64,000 nt of DNA from Emticicia fluvialis (lineage in GTDB: Bacteria; Bacteroidota; Bacteroidia; Cytophagales; Spirosomataceae). How positions within the stretch are numbered: position 1 is the first letter of the stretch; every line of letters begins with the position of its first letter. Shown here piece after piece: positions 25,104-33,969 of the stretch. Made by a program: the position numbers and the translations under genes. The stretch is from NCBI RefSeq assembly GCF_024793945.1, contig NZ_JANUSD010000007.1, positions 62,001 through 126,000 of the forward strand, in the 5' to 3' direction. Below the pieces are notes generated by a model. That model was not told the origin of the DNA. It worked only from the letters and a program-made list of their open reading frames with translations, and did no database searches.

Positions 25104-26627
25104 ATGAAAGCCCTATTATGCAAAGCGTTCGGAACGCCAGACACGCTTACATTAGAAGACATTGAACCCCTGAAAGCCGAAGCCGGAAAGGTGGTAATCA
25201 GCGTCAAAGCCTGTAGTGTCAATTTCCCAGATACCCTTATTATTCAGAATCTGTATCAGTTTAAACCTGCCCTGCCGTTTTCACCAGGGGGTGAGGTATC
25301 AGGAATTGTGAAAGAGGCTGGCGAAGGGGTAAAACATGTAAAGCCGGGCGATAAAGTTTTTGCACTGACAGGATGGGGAGGCATGGCCGAAGAAGTACTG
25401 GTTGATGCCCGCAGGGTTTTCCCGATGTTGCCAACCATGGACTTTGTAACGGCGGCCTCGGTTATGTATAATTACGGCACTTCGTTCCATGCGCTGAAAG
25501 ACCGTGCAGAGTTAAAAGCGGGCGAAACATTACTGGTTTTAGGAGCAGCCGGAGGAGTTGGTTTAGCTGCGGTTGAGCTGGGCAAGCTAATGGGAGCCAA
25601 AGTAATAGCAGCGGCATCGACCAACGAAAAACTGGAAATATGTAGAGAGAAAGGGGCTGAATTTACAATTAATTATGCTACTGAAGACCTGAGAGAACAA
25701 ATCAAAGTTATTACCGAAGGTAAAGGTGTAGATGTGGTTTATGACGCCGTTGGCGATAAATATGCAGAACCTGCCCTGCGCTCAATGGCCTGGAAAGGCC
25801 GCTATCTGGTAGTGGGTTTTGCTGCCGGAGAAATTCCAAAAATACCACTGAATCTGGCATTATTGAAAGGCTGTTCTATCGTGGGGGTTTTCTGGGGGCA
25901 ATTTGCCGAAAAAGAATCGGCAAAAAGTTTTCAGAATATTCAGGAACTGGCCGGATATTTTATGAAAGGCAAACTTCGGCCGCACATACATCAATTATAT
26001 CCGCTTGAAAAAGCGGCCGATGCACTGCTGGATATGATGAACCGGAAAGTGGTAGGCAAGGCCGTAGTGGTAACCGCTGATGACATACAATTGCCGCAAT
26101 ATGAGACCAAGAAAGAAGAAGTAACCATAACAGAAACAAAACCGGCCGAGACCGTAAAAGAAGGCAATACCATTATTTTCAGGAATATTGCCGAACTGAA
26201 AGACTTTGCAGGTAACGAACTGGGTACATCAAGCTGGCAAACGTTATCGCAGGAAATGATAAACGACTTTGCGAGAGCTACTTTCGACGACCAGTGGATT
26301 CATGTCGATGAAGAAATGGCCAAGCAGTTTTCTCCATTTGGTAAAACCATTGCACATGGCTTTCTGTCGCTGTCGCTTTCACCAAAGTTTATGTACGAAT
26401 TATTCAGGGTTGAATCGGCGAAGATGGGTTTAAATTACGGTACTAACCGTGTCCGTTTTATTTCGCCCGTGCCATCTGGTAGCAGAGTACGCATGAAAGC
26501 CATGCTGAAAGAAGTAGAAGACCTGCAACCCAATGGAGCCAAACTAACCATTGAAGCTGTTTTTGAACTGGACGGCTCCCCAAAACCAGCCTGCGTGGCA
26601 GAGTTGTTGAGTGTGATATATGAGTGA
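25104..26627 (+). CDS. fusion of quinone oxidoreductase-like MDR enzyme and MaoC-like hydratase
   Basis: A 507-residue two-domain protein. Residues 1 to about 325 form a zinc-independent medium-chain oxidoreductase (NADPH:quinone reductase type), with VNFPDTLIIQ, the substrate-channel GGEVSGIVKEAGEGV, and the nucleotide site VLGAAGGVGLAAVELGK. A charged linker (about 328-355, rich in Lys, Glu and Thr) follows. Residues about 360-507 form a hot-dog MaoC-like hydratase with the motif DQWIHVDEEMAKQFSPFG followed by TIAHGFLSLSL, which holds the catalytic Asp and His of (R)-specific enoyl-CoA hydratases. The pair could reduce and hydrate (or dehydrate) the same enoyl thioester; this is inference. 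The frame is continuous, so the fusion is not due to a missed stop. Confidence 0.88.
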   Translation: MKALLCKAFGTPDTLTLEDIEPLKAEAGKVVISVKACSVNFPDTLIIQNLYQFKPALPFSPGGEVSGIVKEAGEGVKHVKPGDKVFALTGWGGMAEEVLVDARRVFPMLPTMDFVTAASVMYNYGTSFHALKDRAELKAGETLLVLGAAGGVGLAAVELGKLMGAKVIAAASTNEKLEICREKGAEFTINYATEDLREQIKVITEGKGVDVVYDAVGDKYAEPALRSMAWKGRYLVVGFAAGEIPKIPLNLALLKGCSIVGVFWGQFAEKESAKSFQNIQELAGYFMKGKLRPHIHQLYPLEKAADALLDMMNRKVVGKAVVVTADDIQLPQYETKKEEVTITETKPAETVKEGNTIIFRNIAELKDFAGNELGTSSWQTLSQEMINDFARATFDDQWIHVDEEMAKQFSPFGKTIAHGFLSLSLSPKFMYELFRVESAKMGLNYGTNRVRFISPVPSGSRVRMKAMLKEVEDLQPNGAKLTIEAVFELDGSPKPACVAELLSVIYE

Positions 26628-26657
26628 AACAGAGGGGAATTTATGAAATTTGGTAGT

Positions 26658-26674
26658 GCCGCAATGCTTGCGGC
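26658..26674. repeat. palindromic element, GCCGCA type, second copy
   Basis: GCCGCAA and TTGCGGC pair perfectly around TGC. It is related to the copy at 9855-9873 and lies in the convergent gap between the oxidoreductase fusion and moxR. Confidence 0.6.
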
Positions 26675-26752
26675 TTATCATATAATTTGGTTATCTAAGA
26701 ATATGTTATTAAACTGATATTAAAAACATTAACTGATTTTATAGACCATCGA

Positions 26753-26772
26753 AGACGTAAAGCATTACGTCT
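26753..26772. repeat. palindromic element, GAGACGTA type, second copy
   Basis: AGACGTAA and TTACGTCT pair around AGCA and are followed by CTACGAAA, the same tail seen after the element ending at 9873. It is related to the copy at 9746-9770. Confidence 0.6.
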
Positions 26773-26792
26773 CTACGAAAAATGACTTACGA

Positions 26793-27764
26793 TCACCTAC
26801 CAATAGCCACTTTCTTCAACAGGGTATCAATCACCTGACGGGTAGTGATGCCGTCGGCTTCGGCTTCGTAGTTCAGAATAATCCGGTGGTTAAAAACATC
26901 ATGCACCAGTGCCTTGATGTCTTCAGGCAATACGTAGTCTCGTTCGTCAAAGTAGGCCAGAGCCTTAGCCGCATTATATAAAGATAACCCTGCCCGTGGC
27001 GACACCCCAAACTGTATATAACGGGCTTCATCTTTTAAACCGTATTCGGCCGGGCGACGCGTAGAGAAAACAAGTTCAATTATATAACGCTCCAGAACTT
27101 CAGAGATAGTAATCCGGTTAATTTCCTGTCTGATGGCAAAAATTTCTTCTTTATTAAGAATCGGTTGCGGAACATAATTAAAATCCAGATTGGCCATCTT
27201 CCTTACCATTTCAAGCTCAGAGTTCTTGTCCAGGTAATCCACAAAAACCTTCATCATAAAGCGGTCTACCTGTGCTTCGGGCAGCGGATAGGTTCCCTCC
27301 TGCTCCACCGGGTTCTGCGTAGCCATTACCAGAAAAGGCTTATCTAACAGATGCGTCTCGTCTCCAATAGTTACCTGTTTTTCGGCCATAGCTTCCAGTA
27401 AGGCAGACTGTACCTTAGCAGGGGCACGGTTCACCTCATCAGCCAGAATCAGGTTCGAGAAAATCGGCCCTTTTTTCACCTCAAAATCTCCCGATTTCTG
27501 GTTATATATCATGGTACCCACTAAATCAGACGGCAACAAATCGGGTGTAAACTGTATGCGGTTAAAGCCCAGGTCAAGCACCTTGGCTAATATATTAATG
27601 GTTTTGGTTTTGGCCAGACCCGGCACCCCTTCAAGCAAAATATGCCCCCCAGTAAAAAGCCCAATCAGCAAACGATTAATTAACCGTTCCTGACCAATCA
27701 CTACTTTGCTTGTCTCTGAAAATACTTCTCTTATCTTTTTATGTAATATTCTCGAACCTTCCAT
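26793..27764 (-). CDS. MoxR-type AAA+ ATPase
   Basis: A 323-residue cytoplasmic AAA+ ATPase of the MoxR family, thought to act as a chaperone in maturation of enzyme complexes or stress functions. Walker A is GVPGLAKTK (near residue 41), Walker B LILADEVNRAP (near 106), sensor 1 MATQNPVEQEGTYPLPEAQ, and an arginine finger lies in the following DRF region. The family is normally followed by a DUF58 gene and VWA-domain genes. None is seen here: downstream is a repeat-bearing gap and a convergent gene. The upstream neighbour prmC is on the same strand 122 bp away. Confidence 0.93.
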   Translation of the reverse strand: MEGSRILHKKIREVFSETSKVVIGQERLINRLLIGLFTGGHILLEGVPGLAKTKTINILAKVLDLGFNRIQFTPDLLPSDLVGTMIYNQKSGDFEVKKGPIFSNLILADEVNRAPAKVQSALLEAMAEKQVTIGDETHLLDKPFLVMATQNPVEQEGTYPLPEAQVDRFMMKVFVDYLDKNSELEMVRKMANLDFNYVPQPILNKEEIFAIRQEINRITISEVLERYIIELVFSTRRPAEYGLKDEARYIQFGVSPRAGLSLYNAAKALAYFDERDYVLPEDIKALVHDVFNHRIILNYEAEADGITTRQVIDTLLKKVAIGR

Positions 27765-27886
27765 TATGTCTGATAGATTTGGGGTAAATCTTAGGGTTAA
27801 TATTCAAATAATGACTGGAAGAAAATTTGTACTTCCAAAATCAAAACCTACAATTGGTTATAAAGTGTGAAGTTAGGAAAATCCGT

Positions 27887-28789
27887 CTAAAACCCTTCAT
27901 GGTTTTTAGTCTTTTTGCTGATTGAGGCCCTCACAAACCTGTTTTTTCGGTGAATATCCTGTACCACCGCAACATCTGTAAAACCTGCTTCCATAAATAC
28001 GGTGGCTGTCTCAGTACCCAGATTTTCGTTAATCTCAACTGCCAGCAGGCCACCATCTTTAAGGGCTTTTGAGGCAAAGCCCGCAATAGCTACATAAAAA
28101 ACCAATGGCTCTGTATCTGCTACAAAAAGCGCCAGATGAGGCTCAAACTCCAACACATTTTGTCGCATCTGTGCCGCTTCCTGCCGCGTAACATAGGGCG
28201 GATTGCTGACAATTACATCAAATGCTTGTTCAGGCACATTGCTTTTATTTAAATACCTGAGTATATCTACTCTTTCAAAACTAACGTCGGCCTTATTAAG
28301 CATGGCATTTTTTCTCGCAACAACCAAAGCTTCTTCCGAAATATCATACGCAGTAACGCGCGCATCGTTTAGTTCTTTTGCCAGCGAAACCGCAATACAA
28401 CCACTGCCCGTACCAATATCTAATACCATTTTAGCTTCAGGTTTGTTTTCAGCCGTTCGCTCCCACTCACAAACAAGGGCCACTAATTCTTCGGTTTCCG
28501 GTCTCGGAATCAGCACCGGCTTATCAACCAGAAATCTTCTTCCGTAAAAAATTGTTTCCCCTAAAATGTACTGTATCGGCTCGTGTTTATTAAGCCTTTC
28601 AATAATGTTTGCCCAATCTGTTTTCTTGGCAGTATTAATCGGTTTGTCAGCCAGAATATCTATTTTTCTGAGATTCAGCTCATGTTCCAGCAACCAAAAA
28701 ACAATTTCTTTTGCTTCCTGTGTCTCATACACCGTAATTTGGTGTAACAATTGATCAAAGAGTTGTTTAGCCGTAATGCTGTCTTTCAA
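27887..28789 (-). CDS. prmC: peptide chain release factor N5-glutamine methyltransferase
   Basis: A 300-residue SAM-dependent enzyme that methylates the GGQ glutamine of release factors RF1 and RF2. The N-terminal helical domain contains EPIQYILGETIFYGRRF, the SAM-binding motif is MVLDIGTGSGCIAVSLAKE, and the catalytic NPPY is in VIVSNPPYVTRQE. The tail after residue 285 is basic. It is divergent to ribD across a 69-bp gap, with a candidate -7 box of its own. Confidence 0.94.
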   Translation of the reverse strand: MKDSITAKQLFDQLLHQITVYETQEAKEIVFWLLEHELNLRKIDILADKPINTAKKTDWANIIERLNKHEPIQYILGETIFYGRRFLVDKPVLIPRPETEELVALVCEWERTAENKPEAKMVLDIGTGSGCIAVSLAKELNDARVTAYDISEEALVVARKNAMLNKADVSFERVDILRYLNKSNVPEQAFDVIVSNPPYVTRQEAAQMRQNVLEFEPHLALFVADTEPLVFYVAIAGFASKALKDGGLLAVEINENLGTETATVFMEAGFTDVAVVQDIHRKNRFVRASISKKTKNHEGF

Positions 28790-28811
28790 AGTATTAATAT
28801 ATAATTGGGCG

Positions 28812-28819
28812 CAAAATTA
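28812..28819 (-). promoter_or_regulatory. putative -7 box of prmC
   Basis: On the minus strand TAATTTTG fits TAnnTTTG, 22 nt before the prmC start. No clear -33 element was found. Confidence 0.4.
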
Positions 28820-28858
28820 TCGACTAATTTGCTGATTCACTAATCTGCGAAATCAAGA

Positions 28859-29899
28859 ATGGAAGAAAAATACATGCTGAGAGCCTTGCAACTGGCAGAA
28901 CTGGGCCGGGGCTTAGTAAGTCCCAACCCTATGGTTGGCTGCGTAATTGTGCATAATAACCAGATAGTGGGCGAAGGCTGGCACAAAAAATATGGCGATT
29001 GGCACGCCGAGGTAAATGCTGTTAATTCGGTAAAAGACCCAACCATTTTGGCCGAATGCACCGTTTATGTTACGTTAGAACCCTGTGCGCATTTTGGCAA
29101 AACTCCACCCTGCGCCGACCTGCTGGTAAAGCATCAGGTAAAAAAAGTGGTTATATGCAACCACGACCCCTTCCCGCTGGTAGCCGGTAAAGGCATTGAA
29201 AAACTCAGAAACGCAGGAATTGAAGTTGAAACCGGGCTACTGAAAGAAAAAGGCCGCGAATTGAACGCTCGCTTTTTTACCTATGTAGAAAAAAAGCGCC
29301 CCTATGTACTGTTGAAATGGGCTGAAACCGCCGACGGCTTTATAGCTGGCGAGAATTATAAACCTGTTAAAATAAGCAATGGGTTGTCGCACAAAATAGC
29401 GCATAAATGGCGCAGCGAAGAAGATGCCATGATGGTGGGTACCAATACGGCCAGATTCGACAACCCCCTGCTGAATGTGCGTGAATGGGAAGGTGGCAAA
29501 AATCCGGTACGTATCGTGATTGACAGAAAACTACAGCTTCCACAATCGCTACATCTGTTCGACAATACCCAAGATACCTTGGTAATTAATGACGCAACCG
29601 ACAAAACAGAAGGAAGGAATACGTATCTGAAAGTTGATTTCGGTGGGTCGTTTATTGAAAACCTGCTGCAAGAGCTATATCAAAGAAAAGTACAGTCTGT
29701 TTACATAGAAGGCGGCACCAAATTACTGCAAAGCTTTATTGACGCACAACTATTTGATGAAATCAGGGTTTTCAGATGCCCGGGGCATTTAGGTAAAGGT
29801 GTAGCAGCACCCATGATGCCCAATTATATTGAGGTGGCTGAAAAGCAAAACTTATTGGGCGATGAACTGACAATTTATAAATCATCATTAAATTTGTAG
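28859..29899 (+). CDS. ribD: bifunctional riboflavin biosynthesis protein RibD
   Basis: A 346-residue enzyme that first deaminates diaminohydroxyphosphoribosylaminopyrimidine and then reduces the ribosyl side chain with NADPH, early steps of riboflavin synthesis. The N-terminal deaminase (residues about 1-145) carries the zinc site HAEVNAV and PCAHFGKTPPCADLL. The C-terminal reductase (about 146-346) begins RPYVLLKWAETADGFIA and has the dihydrofolate-reductase-like VGTNTARFDNPLLNVRE and YIEGGTKLLQSFI. It is a stand-alone rib gene here; proC follows 75 bp later on the same strand. Confidence 0.96.
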   Translation: MEEKYMLRALQLAELGRGLVSPNPMVGCVIVHNNQIVGEGWHKKYGDWHAEVNAVNSVKDPTILAECTVYVTLEPCAHFGKTPPCADLLVKHQVKKVVICNHDPFPLVAGKGIEKLRNAGIEVETGLLKEKGRELNARFFTYVEKKRPYVLLKWAETADGFIAGENYKPVKISNGLSHKIAHKWRSEEDAMMVGTNTARFDNPLLNVREWEGGKNPVRIVIDRKLQLPQSLHLFDNTQDTLVINDATDKTEGRNTYLKVDFGGSFIENLLQELYQRKVQSVYIEGGTKLLQSFIDAQLFDEIRVFRCPGHLGKGVAAPMMPNYIEVAEKQNLLGDELTIYKSSLNL

Positions 29900-29974
29900 G
29901 TTTACCTTTCAACCCTAAAAGGTAAATAACTTTCAACCAAAACGCTCCGGTAAAGGGTATGGAGCTACCGATAC

Positions 29975-30775
29975 ATGAAAATTGCCATTATAGGCTGCGG
30001 AAATATGGGAATGGCCTTTGCGCGTTCGTTTTTGCAGTATGACCTCGTAAAGAAAGAAGATTTATTACTGATAGAAAAAAGTCAGGAACGCAGCGAAACC
30101 CTTAAAAGTGCCAGAGAAGGGGTAGTTGTAAGCACCATTAATGCACAGATAGCCGACTATGAGTTGATTATCCTGTCTGTAAAACCACAGGATTTTGCAG
30201 CCCTGAAAGAAGAACTTGGTGCGGTAATTCAGCCGCAACAGGTGGTTTTGTCTATTATGGCCGGTATTCCTATCAGCAAAATACAGGAAACCCTGAACCA
30301 CAGGCTGGTTGTACGCGCCATGCCTAATACGCCGGCTATGTTGGGTATGGGTATAACGGGTTTTACGGCGGCAGCAGAGGTTGATGCCTCTAAACTGCGT
30401 AAAGTAGAAAACCTGATTAATGCCACAGGCCGCTCAGTTTATTTAGAAGACGAAGGTATGATTGATGCCGTAACGGCATTGAGCGGAAGCGGCCCGGCTT
30501 ATTTTTACTATCTGGTAAAACACATGATAGAAGCCGGTAAACAAATGGGCTTTGACGAGGGCATGGCCAGCCTGCTGGTAAAACAAACCATGCTGGGCTC
30601 TTACCACCTGATTAACAATGCCGAGAAAAGCCTGGACGACCTGATAAAGGCGGTGGCATCAAAAGGAGGCACCACAGAGGCCGCTCTGAAAACCTTTGAG
30701 GAATCTCAATTACCTGAAGGGCTGATTAATGGTATTCTGGCAGCCGAACGCCGCGCCAAGGAGCTGTCTAAGTAA
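29975..30775 (+). CDS. proC: pyrroline-5-carboxylate reductase
   Basis: A 266-residue cytoplasmic NAD(P)H-dependent enzyme that makes proline from pyrroline-5-carboxylate. The Rossmann motif is IAIIGCGNMGMAFARSF at the N terminus. Conserved later motifs are RAMPNTPAMLGMGITGF, TALSGSGPAYFYYL and SKGGTTEAALKTFEE. The length is normal for the family. proA and proB are not adjacent. Confidence 0.97.
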   Translation: MKIAIIGCGNMGMAFARSFLQYDLVKKEDLLLIEKSQERSETLKSAREGVVVSTINAQIADYELIILSVKPQDFAALKEELGAVIQPQQVVLSIMAGIPISKIQETLNHRLVVRAMPNTPAMLGMGITGFTAAAEVDASKLRKVENLINATGRSVYLEDEGMIDAVTALSGSGPAYFYYLVKHMIEAGKQMGFDEGMASLLVKQTMLGSYHLINNAEKSLDDLIKAVASKGGTTEAALKTFEESQLPEGLINGILAAERRAKELSK

Positions 30776-30921
30776 TCAAAAACAAAGACAAATAAAATTT
30801 ATCCGGCTTATTTTATGTTAATCATGTGCTGCTGCAATAATCACATTTTGAAGTGGCATTTCGTTAATTAATTATTACATTTATTTTGTAAATAAGCATT
30901 TATAATAAATTACGCCTGAAA

Positions 30922-32595
30922 GTGGAAGAGAACAAGATTCAGAATAATAAAGCGACGGTTCGTACCCCCATTATTGTGGGTACTACCCTGGCATTGGGCA
31001 TATTAATTGGCGCAACTTTTTTTGGTGGGAAACGTGCAACCGGAGCCGGAGACGTGTCTCGCAGCACAACTAAATTCAGGGAGATTCTGTCATACATAAA
31101 CAGAAGTTACGTAGATAGCGTCAATACTGATAGTCTGGTTGATTATTCCATCACAAAAATGTTGGAAAAACTAGACCCGCACACCTATTACTTTCCTCCG
31201 CAAGATGCACAGCTGGCCCGCTCTCAACTGGAAAGCGGCTTTGATGGCATCGGCATTGAGTTTAATGTGTTTAATGATACCGTATATGTGGTAACGCCGC
31301 TGGCAGGTGGGCCTTCAGAGGCTGTGGGCATACAGAGTGGTGATGCCATCATTAAAGCTAATAATAATAGCCTGACAGGCAAAGATGCCAGTTCTACCAA
31401 CATATTCGCCAACCTGAGAGGTAAGCGGGGGTCAGAAGCCAAACTGGAAATTAAAAGAAAAGGCTTTAAAGACCTGTTGAAGTTTTCAGTTATCCGTGAT
31501 AAAATACCACAGTATTCTATTGATGCGGCCTATATTATGGACGACCATAAAACGGGTTATCTGAAAATCAATCGTTTTACCGAAACTACCTACGACGAGT
31601 TTAAGGAACACATGGCGGCCTTGCAAAAACAAGGCATGAAGCAATTGTTGCTTGATTTGAGGGGGAACCCCGGCGGCTATATGGACAGAGCCACTGATAT
31701 TGTAGACGAAATGGTAGGGGGTAAAGGCGTGATAGTTTACACCGACGGAAAAGATACCCGTAATAACCGCAAGGCTTTTGCCCATATTAACGGTATGTTT
31801 GAAAAAGGCGCTGTGGTGGTTCTGGTTGATGAAGGCAGCGCATCGGCGTCTGAGATTGTATCCGGCTCTTTACAGGATTACGACAGGGCATTGATTGTTG
31901 GTCGGCGAACGTTTGGTAAGGGATTAGTGCAGCAACCCATTCAGCTTTCTGACGGCTCTGAGTTACGACTCACTATTTCGCGCTATTATATACCAAGTGG
32001 CAGAAGTATCCAGAAACCTTATGTGAAAGGGAGCCTGGATTCTTACGAACATGAGCTGGATGACAGAGGTAAATCAGGAGAGTATTTTATAGCAGACAGT
32101 ATCAAGAACAATCCTAAGATGCGTTTTAAAACCATGGGCGGCCGTACCGTTTATGGTGGCGGTGGTATTACACCTGATATTTTTGTACCACGAGACACAA
32201 GCCATATTACTGCCTACCTGATGGAGCTATACGGCCGCAACGTAATACGGGAATATGCCATGAGCTACGCTAACGACAACCGCAAAACATTATTGAAGCA
32301 ATCTTTTGAGAGTTACCTGAAAGACTTTAAAGTGAGCGACGCCATGCTTAGCAACATGAACAGGACATTAGAGAACACTGGCGTTAAGTACAGCGCCAAA
32401 GATTTTGCAGACTCAAAAGAGTTTGTAAAACTTCAGTTAAAGGCTGCTATTGCCCGACATGTATGGCAGCGAAGCGTAAAAAATGGCCTCAATAATGAAT
32501 ATTATCAGATAGTATATGCCGACGACCCGATGGTTGCAACAGCCATAAAAAGTTTTGCAAAAGCAGAAAAATTGGAAAAAGAAAAGAAACTATAA
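30922..32595 (+). CDS. C-terminal processing peptidase, S41 family
   Basis: A 557-residue periplasmic protease anchored by an N-terminal membrane segment (residues about 16-35). A PDZ domain follows (about 95-185, including GGPSEAVGIQSGDAII). The tail-specific protease core has RGNPGGYMDRATDIVDEM, the nucleophile region VDEGSASASEIVSG, and the lysine in GRRTFGKGLVQQP, giving the Ser-Lys dyad. The C-terminal 150 residues are helical and specific to Bacteroidota-type CtpA proteins. The start is GTG, and no upstream ATG in frame fits the anchor better. Likely substrates are C-terminal tails of periplasmic or cell-wall-modifying proteins. Confidence 0.92.
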   Translation: MEENKIQNNKATVRTPIIVGTTLALGILIGATFFGGKRATGAGDVSRSTTKFREILSYINRSYVDSVNTDSLVDYSITKMLEKLDPHTYYFPPQDAQLARSQLESGFDGIGIEFNVFNDTVYVVTPLAGGPSEAVGIQSGDAIIKANNNSLTGKDASSTNIFANLRGKRGSEAKLEIKRKGFKDLLKFSVIRDKIPQYSIDAAYIMDDHKTGYLKINRFTETTYDEFKEHMAALQKQGMKQLLLDLRGNPGGYMDRATDIVDEMVGGKGVIVYTDGKDTRNNRKAFAHINGMFEKGAVVVLVDEGSASASEIVSGSLQDYDRALIVGRRTFGKGLVQQPIQLSDGSELRLTISRYYIPSGRSIQKPYVKGSLDSYEHELDDRGKSGEYFIADSIKNNPKMRFKTMGGRTVYGGGGITPDIFVPRDTSHITAYLMELYGRNVIREYAMSYANDNRKTLLKQSFESYLKDFKVSDAMLSNMNRTLENTGVKYSAKDFADSKEFVKLQLKAAIARHVWQRSVKNGLNNEYYQIVYADDPMVATAIKSFAKAEKLEKEKKL

Positions 32596-32600
32596 AAATG

Positions 32601-32640
32601 AAACTGAAACGGGGAGCATCTGGCTCCCTGTTTCAGTTTA
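32601..32640. terminator. bidirectional terminator between the S41 and M28 peptidase genes
   Basis: AAACTGAAACGGGGAGC (32601-32617) pairs with GCTCCCTGTTTCAGTTT (32623-32639), with one G-T pair. The right arm overlaps the stop of the convergent M28 gene. The T-tract is stronger on the minus strand. Confidence 0.75.
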
Positions 32641-33687
32641 AAATGTACCGCTGTCTTCCTGATATAACACCTGCACTACCGTTTGGCCTACTGCTTTTAG
32701 TGTATTTTTATCAATGATACTCATGTTATCTGCATGGGTATGATGATACGCACCGAAAGTACGGCTGGTGTTCAGTTCCTGATGCAGAATGTCTATCATC
32801 GGTATTTTGGCTACTGTATTTACATAATAATGGTCGTCAGTAATTCCGGCAGCCTCTTGCTGAATAAAGTACTGCCCATAACCAAGCACACCTGCGATAT
32901 CCCATACACGACTATTAACACTACCGGCAAACTGCACCGATTGCTGCTCTTTAGGGAAAGTAGCTCCTTTGGCGCCTACCATGTCTAACAAAATACCAAA
33001 ATAGGCCGAATAACCCGGCTTGTGTAAATTAGCAGCCCAATATTGTGAACCCAGGCACCAGAAAACCTTGTTTTGAGATACCGGTGGCGTATCCTCTTTT
33101 TCTCCCCAGTCTTCTGCATCAAAGAAGATAATATCTACACCCAGATTAAGCTTCTGCGGCGATGAACTGATAATACGGGCAATTTCAAGCAGCACCCCTA
33201 CTCCACTGGCCCCGTCGTTAGCTCCATCAATAGCCTGGTCTTTTTTCTGAGTATCTTTATCTGCAAAGGGTCGGCTGTCCCAATGGGCTGCCAGTAAAAT
33301 TCTTTTAGTAGCAGAGGGGTTAAAACTGCCGATAATGTTGCGGGCATTCAGTACTTTTCCATCAAAAGTTACAGGCATAAAACGTTGCTCTGTTACTTCA
33401 AAGCCGTAGGCTTTCAGTTTATTTACCATCCAGTTGCCTGCTTTTAAATGCGCAGGGGTGCCTGGTACCCTTGGGCCAAACTTCACCTGAGTATCAACAA
33501 AAGCAAAGGCAGAATCAGCATTGAAAGCCGGGGAGGTTACCAGTTTAATTGCCTCTGTTTCTTTGGCAGAACCCGAACTCCCACTGTGCCTGCAGGAAAC
33601 CATGGCAAAAAGCACCGGAAAATAAATTAGTATAACCCAATGGGGGAAACGCCCGTTTTGAGTTGTCTGTTTTTGAAATAAATTCAT
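32638..33687 (-). CDS. M28 family zinc peptidase, possibly glutaminyl cyclase
   Basis: A 349-residue exported metalloenzyme. The N terminus has a hydrophobic stretch ending AMVSCRHS, which suggests a lipoprotein with Cys32, although the signal region is long. Zinc-site motifs of family M28 are visible: LAAHWDSRPFADKD, AIDGANDGASGVGVL, FFDAEDWGE, LLDMVGAKGA and the late HTHADNMSIID. The combination DAEDWGE and CLGSQYWA resembles type II glutaminyl-peptide cyclotransferases of Bacteroidetes, which cyclise N-terminal Gln, more than aminopeptidases, but both are possible. The ATG at 33687 is preferred over one 12 codons upstream because the signal sequence then begins near the start. Confidence 0.85.
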   Translation of the reverse strand: MNLFQKQTTQNGRFPHWVILIYFPVLFAMVSCRHSGSSGSAKETEAIKLVTSPAFNADSAFAFVDTQVKFGPRVPGTPAHLKAGNWMVNKLKAYGFEVTEQRFMPVTFDGKVLNARNIIGSFNPSATKRILLAAHWDSRPFADKDTQKKDQAIDGANDGASGVGVLLEIARIISSSPQKLNLGVDIIFFDAEDWGEKEDTPPVSQNKVFWCLGSQYWAANLHKPGYSAYFGILLDMVGAKGATFPKEQQSVQFAGSVNSRVWDIAGVLGYGQYFIQQEAAGITDDHYYVNTVAKIPMIDILHQELNTSRTFGAYHHTHADNMSIIDKNTLKAVGQTVVQVLYQEDSGTF

Positions 33688-33758
33688 TATCATTATATGA
33701 TTATTGAAAAAATAGCTGGTCAATCAGCCAGCGTTTGCACCGATGTAAATTTCTGTTG

Positions 33759-33766
33759 CAAAGGTA
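33759..33766 (-). promoter_or_regulatory. putative -7 box of the M28 peptidase gene
   Basis: On the minus strand this reads TACCTTTG followed by CA, identical to the boxes of rpsA and rpsL. It lies about 70 nt before the chosen start codon. Confidence 0.5.
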
Positions 33767-33942
33767 TTTAATTTAGTTTCAGCTATTAAAAGAAAATTAA
33801 ACTGAAACGGCCAGCATTAAAAACATTTTTATAAAAAACTGATAATAAGCAACTTATAAGTTTTTTTACATAAATTACATTTTGCTTCGTTTTAAAACAG
33901 CATGGGGCCGGGTCGCGTATTTCGCAAAGCGCTTTTTTTGCT

Positions 33943-33950
33943 TAGTTTTG
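33943..33950 (+). promoter_or_regulatory. putative -7 box of the MazG-like gene
   Basis: TAGTTTTG followed by CA fits TAnnTTTG and lies 19 nt before the start codon, implying a very short leader. No strong -33 element was seen. Confidence 0.4.
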
Positions 33951-33969
33951 CATTAAAAGTACAATTAAT

